NCBI GenBank assembly: GCA_946631295.1
Contig: CAMOZY010000012.1
Location: forward strand, 1-49,614
From: an uncultured Lachnospiraceae bacterium
GTDB taxonomy: Bacteria; Bacillota; Clostridia; Lachnospirales; Lachnospiraceae
DNA: 49,614 bases
Reading direction: 5' to 3'
Shown: one piece after another, positions 42,785 to 49,614 of the stretch
Position numbering within the stretch: position 1 is the first letter of the stretch
Layout: each line of letters starts with the position of its first letter
Position numbers and translations under genes: made by a program
Notes under the pieces: model-generated
Databases searched by the model: none
Seen by the model: the letters and a program-made list of their open reading frames with translations, nothing else
What the model was told of the DNA's origin: nothing

Positions 42785-44752
42785 ATGAGTTCACAATTTT
42801 TCGGATTAAATATCGCATATTCGGGATTGCTCGCAGCCAATGCGAACCTCAACACCACCGCTAACAATATATCCAACGTACAGACCGAAGGATACAGCAG
42901 ACAGACTGTCGATACACAGGCAGCCTATCCCATACGTACCTTCCAGGCGTATGGCTGTGCCGGTGCGGGTGTTGATACTCTTTCCGTTGAACGTATCAGA
43001 GACGGCTTCTATGACCAGAAATACTGGAACAACAACTCCAAGCTCGGTGAGTACAATATGAAACGGTACTACATGAGGGAAATGGAGGATTATTTCTACG
43101 ACACCGGTACGAACGGTGGATTCGCAGAGATTTACGACAAGCTGATGATCACCGCACTCCAGGAGATCATGAAGGATCCCGGAGCCTCAACAGGCAAGAG
43201 CCAGTTCGTCGGATATGCCGGACAGCTGACCGATTACTTCAACCAGATCGTCGGAAACCTTCAGAACGTTCAGAAGGACGTAAACTCCGAGATCAAGATC
43301 AAGATAGATGATATCAACTCCATCGCTGCAGAAATCTCGACTCTCAATGAGCAGATCACCACGATAGAGATGGGAGGCCAGAAGGCCAACGAACTCCGTG
43401 ACAGAAGAGACCTCCTTGTTGACAGACTTTCAGAGATCGTTGATGTTGAGACCGAGGAACTTCCTGTCTATGACAAGAACGATCCCGAGAGAGAAACCGG
43501 CGCATACAGATTCATAGTCAGGATTGCCGGAGGACAGTCACTTGTCGATGCCAACGAGCACAACGATCTTACCTGTAAGGCACGTGAGGATTATGAGAAG
43601 GTCAATATGACCGATGTTAACGGTCTTTACGATGTTTACTGGGAAAATGGTGAAAGATTCAATCTCAGTAATGCAAGGCTCGGTGGAGAGCTCAGAGGCC
43701 TTGTGGAAATGAGAGACGGTAATAACGGTGAGTATTTTCAGGGTACGGTAACAGAGACCTCAGTCAACGGATACACCGATCCCGATGGAAATCAGCACGA
43801 TACCGTAACCGTTCAGGTGACCAGAGACTTTTTGACCGACCTCAACAAAAACAACATGTCTGATCAGGGCGGTATCATAAATCTCGGAAATACCGAATTC
43901 TACTATGAGTCCTGGTCATACAACATGGATGTGGATGCAAGCGGCAATTCCACTTATACATATAAGTTCGTTCTCAGCGATGACAAGGAACTTAATCCCA
44001 GACACGTAACCGGCGACAGAGTCGGAAAACTCGCCAAGATCGGTGAGGATATAAGATTCGAAGGTGTTCCCTATTACATGGGCAAGCTCAATGAATGGGT
44101 CAGAACCTTTTCCCAGAAATGCAATGATATCCTCAAGCAAGGCAATGATAATACCGGTATCATAATGTTCACCGGTGATAAGCCTACCGACCAGGATCAG
44201 TATCTTTTCCCGGACCAGAACACTGCAGGCTGGAGAGCAGATACACTTCAGAGAGCACTTAATTCCAAGGATCCTGTTGAACAGGCCAAAGCATACGGAC
44301 AGCAGATAACCGTGGACGTTAAGGATGACAGCTATTACAAGCTTACTGCAGAGAATTTCTCAATCCTTACTGCAATGGTCAATGATCCTTCGCTGATGAC
44401 CAATAAGTTTAAGACCGGTGACGGAGTTGAGCAGAATGACCTCCTGGAGGCACTTCAGGATATGACCCGTGAGAAGGATTCACTTTCATTCAGAGGCGGC
44501 ACACCTTCAACCTTCCTCGAGGGACTTCTTTCAGACGTTGCACTCGGTGCTGCAGCAGCAAATACAGGCGTTACCAGCTACGAAACGGTACAGAAGGCTA
44601 TAGGAAATGTAAGACTTTCGGTATCGGGAGTCGATGAGGATGAAGAGGCGGTAAGCCTTGTAAAGTTCCAGAATGCTTACAATCTTTCTTCCAAGATGAT
44701 CTCTGTTTTCCAGGAAATATACAGAAGACTCATACTGGAAACCGGCGTATAA
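42785..44752 (+). CDS. flgK: Flagellar hook-associated protein 1 FlgK (copy 2)
   Basis: 655 residues. N-terminus MSSQFFGLNIAYSGLLAANANLNTTANNISNVQTEGYSRQTVDTQA; C-terminus EEAVSLVKFQNAYNLSSKMISVFQEIYRRLILETGV. The two FlgK copies share terminal architecture but differ clearly in sequence and in the variable middle, so this is an old duplication or separate acquisition. GGAGGA upstream. It may make a second junction protein or replace copy 1 under other conditions. Could be an FlgK-like structural paralogue with altered partners. Confidence 0.9.
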   Translation: MSSQFFGLNIAYSGLLAANANLNTTANNISNVQTEGYSRQTVDTQAAYPIRTFQAYGCAGAGVDTLSVERIRDGFYDQKYWNNNSKLGEYNMKRYYMREMEDYFYDTGTNGGFAEIYDKLMITALQEIMKDPGASTGKSQFVGYAGQLTDYFNQIVGNLQNVQKDVNSEIKIKIDDINSIAAEISTLNEQITTIEMGGQKANELRDRRDLLVDRLSEIVDVETEELPVYDKNDPERETGAYRFIVRIAGGQSLVDANEHNDLTCKAREDYEKVNMTDVNGLYDVYWENGERFNLSNARLGGELRGLVEMRDGNNGEYFQGTVTETSVNGYTDPDGNQHDTVTVQVTRDFLTDLNKNNMSDQGGIINLGNTEFYYESWSYNMDVDASGNSTYTYKFVLSDDKELNPRHVTGDRVGKLAKIGEDIRFEGVPYYMGKLNEWVRTFSQKCNDILKQGNDNTGIIMFTGDKPTDQDQYLFPDQNTAGWRADTLQRALNSKDPVEQAKAYGQQITVDVKDDSYYKLTAENFSILTAMVNDPSLMTNKFKTGDGVEQNDLLEALQDMTREKDSLSFRGGTPSTFLEGLLSDVALGAAAANTGVTSYETVQKAIGNVRLSVSGVDEDEEAVSLVKFQNAYNLSSKMISVFQEIYRRLILETGV

Positions 44753-44766
44753 TATAGTTTAGATTT

Positions 44767-44872
44767 CGGGACGGATCCCGTTATTTCACAGGACATGGAT
44801 GTCTGCATCTTACGGTACCTTACGGGAAGTATGACACCCGGGTGGCGGTACCGGCGGAAATACCGCAGGAGG
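44767..44872 (+). promoter_or_regulatory. Structured flgL leader with GGA-loop hairpins (candidate CsrA target)
   Basis: Hairpin 1: CGGGA-CGGA-TCCCG (44767-44780). Hairpin 2: GACA-TGGA-TGTC (44792-44803), extendable by CA/TG. Hairpin 3: GCGGTA (44845-44850) with TACCGC (44861-44866), loop containing CGGA, directly before AGGAGG (44867-44872). Hairpins 1 and 2 show A-N-GGA in the loop. CGGTACC (44813-44819) can instead pair with GGTACCG (44847-44853), which would open hairpin 3. Confidence 0.55.
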
Positions 44873-44877
44873 CAGAT

Positions 44878-46488
44878 ATGCGTATCACTAATAAGATAAT
44901 GCAGAGGAACAACCTCTCTAATATCAACGTCAACAAGGTTCTTGAAGACAAACTCACCAATCAGCTTTCTTCCGAAAAGAAGATCATACGTCCCTCAGAC
45001 GACCCTGTCATTGCGATCAGGGCTCTTCGTCTGCGCAGTAATGTTACCGAAGTAACCCAGTATTATTCCAAGAATATCCCCGATGCTGAGAGCTGGCTGA
45101 AGGTTACCGAGGATGCGCTTTCATCGCTTTCATCCATAATCACATCCTGCCAGAACGACTGCACCAAGGCAGCAAACGGCGATCTTACAAGTTCTGACAG
45201 AAATACCATAATCGAAGAGCTCAAGGCCTTCGCAAGTGAGATATACAAGACAGGTGATGCTGACTATGCCGGAAGATATGTTTTTACCGGATACAGGACG
45301 GACACCTCCCTTTCCTTCCAGAAGCAGACCGAAATGAGATATCAGCTCACAGAGCAGCTTGACCGAACAGCCATTGACAGCGTGACACATGCCAAGATAG
45401 GCGATGTTGCTACCTGGACCGCTGCGAATTTCAATGATCCGACTCATTCCGCCATAGTTGAGCAGAGTATCGGTGAATCAACCTGCTACAGATTCAGACT
45501 TGCTTATAAGGATCTGGATGAAATGAGCGAATATGATCCTGATATGCTGTCCGCTACTCCCCTTATTCAGTATTACGATGCATCCGGAACACTTCAGACC
45601 ATGAATTTTACGGCTGAAATGAAGTCCACCGATGCTCCTAACGACCCCTACAGCGCTGCAGAGAATGATGCCGATGCAGTCATTTATGTTCCTGATACAG
45701 GAGAGATCCTTCTGGGGGCTAATAAGTACAATACCCTCATGGGTACCAAGGATGATCCCACTACCGGTGATAAGAACGAAGCACAGATCCTCATCACCTA
45801 TCAGAAGACGGAATTTACCGCAGATAATCTCCGTCCCCAGCATTTCTTCAGCAGTATGTCAAAAGAAGGCACGAGAAACGCTTTAGGCGTATTTGAGGTG
45901 GATGACAGTACGAAATTAAGGTATAATGAAGATTACCTTGATACTACTCTCGAGAGACAGTCGATAGAGTATGATGTAGGCTTCAATACCACCATCAGAG
46001 TCAACTCCACTGCCGATGAATGCTTCAAGCTCGGCATAGGAAGAGAAATAGATGACCTCGTTAACGCAATGCAGGCGGTCGTGAATCTTGAGACCACCAT
46101 AAACGATATCGAGAAGAAGATGGCATCAACCGCTAATGATGCAGATCTTGCAACACTTCAGAAGCAGCTCGATGCGGCAAATAAAGCCTTCACATATCAG
46201 AAGGATATTGCACAGAAGAGATTCGAGAAGGGTATCACTTCAATGCAGGGCTTCCTCAATGACACCAGCCTTGCAATAACCAATAACGGTACCAGATCTT
46301 CAAAACTCGCACTCATAGAGGCAAGACTTCAGAACCAGAAGACCACTTTCGAAACCCTCCAGAGCGAGAATGAAGATATAGATATCACCGAAGTGGCGAT
46401 AAATCTTGAGAGCGCAAGTACAACTTATGAAGCAGCGCTCATGGCAACTAGCAAGATAATGCAGAATACTCTGCTGAATTATCTGTAA
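44878..46488 (+). CDS. flgL: Flagellar hook-associated protein 3 FlgL
   Basis: 536 residues, the junction protein next to flagellin. N-terminus MRITNKIMQRNNLSNINVNKVLEDKLTNQLSSEKKIIRPSDDPVIAIRALRLRSNVTEV and C-terminus TEVAINLESASTTYEAALMATSKIMQNTLLNYL are the flagellin-like coiled-coil ends. It is longer than the usual 300-400, the extra length lying in the middle (about 150-400), with an added coiled coil near 395-450. ATG 44878 has AGGAGG 5 bases before; an upstream in-frame ATG at 44842 lies in a structured leader. Confidence 0.9.
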   Translation: MRITNKIMQRNNLSNINVNKVLEDKLTNQLSSEKKIIRPSDDPVIAIRALRLRSNVTEVTQYYSKNIPDAESWLKVTEDALSSLSSIITSCQNDCTKAANGDLTSSDRNTIIEELKAFASEIYKTGDADYAGRYVFTGYRTDTSLSFQKQTEMRYQLTEQLDRTAIDSVTHAKIGDVATWTAANFNDPTHSAIVEQSIGESTCYRFRLAYKDLDEMSEYDPDMLSATPLIQYYDASGTLQTMNFTAEMKSTDAPNDPYSAAENDADAVIYVPDTGEILLGANKYNTLMGTKDDPTTGDKNEAQILITYQKTEFTADNLRPQHFFSSMSKEGTRNALGVFEVDDSTKLRYNEDYLDTTLERQSIEYDVGFNTTIRVNSTADECFKLGIGREIDDLVNAMQAVVNLETTINDIEKKMASTANDADLATLQKQLDAANKAFTYQKDIAQKRFEKGITSMQGFLNDTSLAITNNGTRSSKLALIEARLQNQKTTFETLQSENEDIDITEVAINLESASTTYEAALMATSKIMQNTLLNYL

Positions 46489-46502
46489 GGAAAGGAGACC
46501 AT

Positions 46503-46958
46503 ATGTTTATCAAGACCAGGATTTTCGGAGATGTAGAGATCGATGATGAAAAGATCATTACCTTTGAGGATGGTATCATAGGATTTCCGGATCTCAAGCA
46601 TTTTACCCTTATCTATGATGAGGAGAAGGGACCCAATGTCGGTATTCAGTACTTCCAGTCCATAGAGGAGCCCGGATTTGCAATGCCCGTTATGAATCCC
46701 GTCATGGTCTGTGAAAATTATAATCCTCAGATAAATGATGAATTCATTGCTTCCCTCGGTGAAATGAAGGAAGAGGATCTGTTTGTTTTCGTTACCGTAA
46801 CCGTACCTACGGATCTGACCAAGATGACCGTTAACCTTCAAGGCCCCATTCTCATTAACGCAAATGAGAAAAAGGGTGCGCAGATCATTGTTGAAGGCAA
46901 CGATTACCCCGTCAGATTCCCCATTTATGAAATACTCAAGTCGAGAAAGGAGGGCTAA
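46503..46958 (+). CDS. fliW: Flagellar assembly factor FliW
   Basis: 151 residues. Binds flagellin when its cytosolic level is high and otherwise sequesters CsrA, tying flagellin translation to filament growth. MFIKTRIFGDVEIDDEKIITFEDGIIGFPDLKHFTLI and the VTVPTDLTKMTVNLQGPILIN segment are diagnostic. AAGGAG upstream. Followed by csrA after 5 bases, the standard fliW-csrA pair. Confidence 0.95.
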   Translation: MFIKTRIFGDVEIDDEKIITFEDGIIGFPDLKHFTLIYDEEKGPNVGIQYFQSIEEPGFAMPVMNPVMVCENYNPQINDEFIASLGEMKEEDLFVFVTVTVPTDLTKMTVNLQGPILINANEKKGAQIIVEGNDYPVRFPIYEILKSRKEG

Positions 46959-46963
46959 GGAAT

Positions 46964-47185
46964 ATGCTTGCACTTTCCCGTAAAAAAGGTGAGGCGCTGG
47001 TCATCAGCAACAACATTGAAGTGACCATCCTCGAGATCAAGGGTGATCAGGTAAAGGTGGGTATCACAGCTCCCAGAGAGGTGCCCGTATACCGCAAGGA
47101 GATCTATCTCCAGATTCAGGATGCCAACAAGGCTGCTGCGGCAGACACTTCAGGCATGGAAGCTCTCAAGAATCTTTTAGGATAA
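46964..47185 (+). CDS. csrA: Translational regulator CsrA
   Basis: 73-residue dimeric RNA-binding protein that recognises GGA in hairpin loops, often over a ribosome site. MLALSRKKGEALVISNNIEVTILEI and APREVPVYRKEI with the critical R44 are present. Paired with fliW. In Bacillus its main target is the flagellin leader; here likely local targets are the flgL and flgM leaders and the 34084 leader. Confidence 0.95.
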   Translation: MLALSRKKGEALVISNNIEVTILEIKGDQVKVGITAPREVPVYRKEIYLQIQDANKAAAADTSGMEALKNLLG

Positions 47186-47195
47186 ATACATATTT

Positions 47196-47224
47196 CGGGG
47201 CGGTCTTAAGGCCGCCCCGTTTTC
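47196..47224 (+). terminator. Rho-independent terminator after csrA
   Basis: CGGGGCGG (47196-47203) with CCGCCCCG (47212-47219), followed by TTTTC. It ends the flagellar cluster; the greA promoter begins at once after it. Confidence 0.88.
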
Positions 47225-47253
47225 TTGACAATCGCGCATTTTATCGATAAAAT
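47225..47253 (+). promoter_or_regulatory. Sigma-A promoter of greA-lysS
   Basis: Consensus TTGACA (47225-47230), 17 bases, TAAAAT (47248-47253). Confidence 0.75.
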
Positions 47254-47274
47254 TGCTACTTGTATCAGAGTTGA

Positions 47275-47318
47275 TGCATTTATGAAAATGCACCGGCTGT
47301 GTATGTCTTTTCAAGACA
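47275..47318 (+). promoter_or_regulatory. Two hairpins in the greA leader
   Basis: TGCATTT/AAATGCA (47275-47292, loop ATGA) and TGTCTT/AAGACA (47304-47318, loop TTC). The second ends two bases before AAGGGGG, the ribosome site. Leader length is about 80 bases. Function is unknown. Confidence 0.4.
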
Positions 47319-47339
47319 GAAAGGGGGACCTACCTAATT

Positions 47340-47780
47340 ATGGAAGATACAAATAAAATCACAAAAGAAGGACTCATCCAGTACGAGAATGAGCTTCATG
47401 ACCTTAAGGTAAACCGCCGTCAGGAGATCGCACAGAAGATCAAGGAAGCACGTGAGCAGGGTGACCTTTCCGAGAACGCTGAGTATGATGCAGCCAAGGA
47501 CGAGCAGGGCAGGATTGAGGATCGTATCGCAGAACTTGAGGAGCTCCTTAAGAATGCAGAGATCATTCCCGGTGTCCTTGTTAAGGTTAAGAACGAGCAG
47601 GGTAAGGTAGTTGAGTACAAGATCGTAGGTTCATCCCAGGCAGATTCTCTCAACTTCATGCTGTCGGATGAGAGCCCTGTCGGAAGAGCACTCAAGGACA
47701 GCAAGAAGGGTGATACCGTCAAGGTTGAGACACCTGCAGGCGTTCTTAAGTACAAGGTTATGGAGATTTGGAAGGATTAA
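47340..47780 (+). CDS. greA: Transcription elongation factor GreA (short linker)
   Basis: 146 residues: N-terminal antiparallel coiled coil with the tip motif GDLSENAEYDAAKDEQ (41-56) carrying the catalytic acidic residues D42 and E45, then a C-terminal FKBP-like domain (about 80-146). Usual length is about 158; about 12 residues are missing between the coiled coil (NAEII) and the C-terminal domain (VKVKNEQGKVVEYKIVGS). The reading frame is intact. Rescues backtracked RNA polymerase. lysS follows after 7 bases. Confidence 0.93.
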   Translation: MEDTNKITKEGLIQYENELHDLKVNRRQEIAQKIKEAREQGDLSENAEYDAAKDEQGRIEDRIAELEELLKNAEIIPGVLVKVKNEQGKVVEYKIVGSSQADSLNFMLSDESPVGRALKDSKKGDTVKVETPAGVLKYKVMEIWKD

Positions 47781-47787
47781 GTTATAA

Positions 47788-49425
47788 ATGGCAGACGTAA
47801 ATCAGCAGAAAGAAAATAATGCTCCCCAGGAGGACGTAGGACAGCTCCTTAAGGTCAGAAGACAGAAGCTCGCAGACCTTCAGGAAGCAGGAAGGGATCC
47901 CTTCGTTATCACGAAGTTCGATCAGACTCATCACACCGATGAGGTTCTCAGCCTCTACGAAGAGCATGAGAAAGAGATCCTTAAGGATTACGAAGAGGCA
48001 GTTCTAGAAGAGCCTGCAGAAGGTGCAGATAATGAAACAATCTCCGCATACCGCCAGGCTAAGAAGGAAGCTTACAATAAGCGCAGAGCTCTCCTTGATG
48101 CATCACCCATTACTGTATCCATCGCAGGAAGAATGCTTTTCAAGAGAGTAATGGGCAAGGCTTCATTTGCCAATATCCAGGATCTTAAGGGCAGAGTGCA
48201 GATCTATGTATCTCAGGATGCATTAGGCGCTGAATCCTATGCTGATTTCAAGAAGTCCGATATCGGTGATATCTTCGGAGTAGAGGGTTATGTTTTCAGG
48301 ACCATGACCGGTGAAGTGTCCGTTCATGCAACGAAGATGGTACTTCTTTCCAAGAGCCTCCAGATACTTCCCGAGAAATTCCACGGACTTACCGATACAG
48401 ATACCAGATACAGACAGAGATACGTAGACCTCATCATGAATCCTGAGGTTAAGGATACATTCGTTAAGAGATCCGCTATCCTCAAGGAAATCAGGAACTT
48501 CCTCGATACCAGGAACTTCATGGAAGTCGAGACTCCGACCCTCGTATCCAATGCGGGCGGTGCGGCAGCAAGACCTTTCGAGACTCATTACAACGCACTT
48601 GATGAGGATGTTAAGCTTAGAATTTCACTCGAGCTCTATCTCAAGAGACTCATTGTAGGCGGACTTGAGAGAGTTTATGAGATTGGAAGAGTGTACAGAA
48701 ACGAAGGAGTCGACACCAGACACAATCCCGAGTTTACGCTCATGGAGCTCTATCAGGCATATACCGATTACTACGGAATGATGGAACTCACCGAATCCAT
48801 GTTCAAATATGTGGCTGAGAAGGTTCTCGGAACAACTAAGATCAGTTATCAGGGAACAGAGATCGACCTCGGACAGCCTTTTGCAAGACTGACCATGAAT
48901 GAGGCAATCAAGAAGTATGCCGGAATAGATTTCGATACAGTTGCAGATGATGATGCAGCCAAGGCACTTGCAAAGGAACATCACATCGAGTTTGAAGACC
49001 GTCACAAGAAGGGCGACATCATCAATCTCTTCTTCGAAGAGTATTGTGAGAAGGAACTGGTACAGCCCACCTTCATCATGGATCATCCTATCGAGATCTC
49101 GCCTCTTACGAAAAAGAAGCCCACAGATCCCACCAAGGTTGAACGTTTCGAGCTCTTCATCAATACCTGGGAGATGTGCAACGCATATTCAGAGCTCAAC
49201 GATCCCATCGATCAGAGAGAAAGATTCGCAGCACAGGACGCACTTGCAGAGGCTGGCGACGACGAGGCACAGCACACCGATGAGGACTTCCTCAACGCAC
49301 TTGAGATCGGTATGCCTCCTACGGGCGGAATCGGATACGGCATCGACAGACTTGTAATGCTCCTTACCGATTCACCGTCAATAAGAGATGTACTTTTGTT
49401 CCCGACACTCAAGTCCATCAACTAA
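47788..49425 (+). CDS. lysS: Lysyl-tRNA synthetase, class II
   Basis: 545 residues: OB-fold anticodon domain (about 105-215), class II catalytic domain with motif 2 [25 protein letters not shown] and motif 3 [15 protein letters not shown], ending in LLFPTLK. Bacterial LysRS is usually about 490-505 residues; the excess is a helical, Glu/Lys-rich insert near residues 50-100 before the OB fold. AAGGA overlaps the greA end. Co-transcribed with greA, a common Firmicute arrangement. Confidence 0.96.
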   Translation: MADVNQQKENNAPQEDVGQLLKVRRQKLADLQEAGRDPFVITKFDQTHHTDEVLSLYEEHEKEILKDYEEAVLEEPAEGADNETISAYRQAKKEAYNKRRALLDASPITVSIAGRMLFKRVMGKASFANIQDLKGRVQIYVSQDALGAESYADFKKSDIGDIFGVEGYVFRTMTGEVSVHATKMVLLSKSLQILPEKFHGLTDTDTRYRQRYVDLIMNPEVKDTFVKRSAILKEIRNFLDTRNFMEVETPTLVSNAGGAAARPFETHYNALDEDVKLRISLELYLKRLIVGGLERVYEIGRVYRNEGVDTRHNPEFTLMELYQAYTDYYGMMELTESMFKYVAEKVLGTTKISYQGTEIDLGQPFARLTMNEAIKKYAGIDFDTVADDDAAKALAKEHHIEFEDRHKKGDIINLFFEEYCEKELVQPTFIMDHPIEISPLTKKKPTDPTKVERFELFINTWEMCNAYSELNDPIDQRERFAAQDALAEAGDDEAQHTDEDFLNALEIGMPPTGGIGYGIDRLVMLLTDSPSIRDVLLFPTLKSIN

Positions 49426-49443
49426 ATAATGCAGTATTTTCAA

Positions 49444-49473
49444 GGCCTCCGACGGTTTGCCGGAGGCTTTTTT
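49444..49473 (+). terminator. Rho-independent terminator after lysS
   Basis: GCCTCCG (49445-49451) pairs with CGGAGGC (49461-49467), followed by six T. Confidence 0.88.
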
Positions 49474-49614
49474 GACCCGTTTTGACCCATGGGGATTCTT
49501 CGGTTTGATTTGGTTACTTATCGCTGAATAAACCTTTAAGTGTGTGCCTTTCCCGCAATCATTATAAGGCTTATAGTTTCAGATTCTGAGTGATATCATC
49601 AGTTCACCAAAATA
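49474..49614. other. Non-coding end of window
   Basis: Apart from a short direct repeat (TTTTGACCC twice, starting at 49470 and 49479) I see no gene, RNA or clear promoter before the window ends. Confidence 0.4.

Noticed and set aside
1..49614. Search for mobile elements, CRISPR arrays, toxin-antitoxin or restriction genes
   Set aside because: No transposase, integrase, direct-repeat array or defence-type domain was recognised; composition and codon use look even across the window.

Overview
The window looks like chromosome from a motile, anaerobic member of the Firmicutes, most likely a Lachnospiraceae bacterium of the Butyrivibrio/Roseburia/Pseudobutyrivibrio kind. The grounds are the gene families (IreB, RNase J, YlbF, FliW/CsrA, type III glutamine synthetase, PyrK/PyrDB, PucR next to ftsEX), gene order shared with Bacillus and Clostridia, strong AGGAGG ribosome sites, frequent TTG/GTG starts and SigD (sigma-28)-type promoters. 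I identified no species by comparison. There is no transposon, prophage, CRISPR array or restriction system. Most of the window is core genome, and the interest lies mainly in regulation and gene architecture.

Layout. 1-1212: thiI on the minus strand. 1399-8132: a rightward operon, ireB-ruvX-DUF1292-RNase J-YlbF-short MltG-like-trmR-U32 peptidase (TrhP-like)-LCP. It matches the Bacillus yrzL-yrrK-yrzB-yrrL-yrrM-yrrN/O order, with an RNA-decay pair (RNase J, YlbF) inserted. 8239-11699: type III glutamine synthetase followed by a DUF815 ATPase. 11774-11846: tRNA-Gln(CTG). 11920-14610: CPBP protease, acyl-ACP thioesterase and a CvfB-like S1 protein. 14697-14894: a small YjfB-type motility protein. 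15106-20414: PucR/CdaR-type regulator, ftsE, ftsX, an M23 hydrolase with a coiled coil and an S41 protease, which form a cell-division and wall-hydrolysis module. 20516-23533: divergent CapA-like and NlpC/P60 genes. 23605-25189: deoC and pdxY (minus). 25350-33910: a MocR-type regulator overlapping a giant RND transporter, which in turn overlaps pyrC, then pyrK and pyrD. 34084-39753: a sigma-28-type unknown gene, ispE, a GntR/FCD regulator, an anchored unknown protein (minus), an exported FKBP/trigger-factor-like lipoprotein and asnS. 39977-47185: flagellar late genes flgM-flgN-flgK1-flgK2-flgL-fliW-csrA. 47340-49425: greA-lysS.

How they work together. The flagellar block holds both halves of a known checkpoint system: FlgM (anti-sigma-28) and FliW/CsrA (post-transcriptional). 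The DNA shows likely targets of both. Sigma-28-like promoters precede the unknown gene at 34084, flgM and flgK2, and leaders of flgM, flgL and the 34084 gene contain hairpins with A-N-GGA in the loop, the usual CsrA target form. The capA/nlpC intergenic region has an array of TGTTAA-like half-sites in helical phase that resembles WalR/PhoP operators.

Most notable observations: (1) the multi-hairpin flgL leader; (2) a terminator whose loop doubles as the -35 element of a sigma-28 promoter before flgK2; (3) the phased half-site array before capA/nlpC; (4) three hairpins of very different sequence but the same design, each abutting a Shine-Dalgarno; (5) a MocR regulator whose PLP lysine is arginine; (6) an RND pump with a coiled-coil insert of about 300 residues whose C-terminus contains the ribosome site and start of pyrC. 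All functional claims are from reading the sequence and family knowledge; no database search was run.
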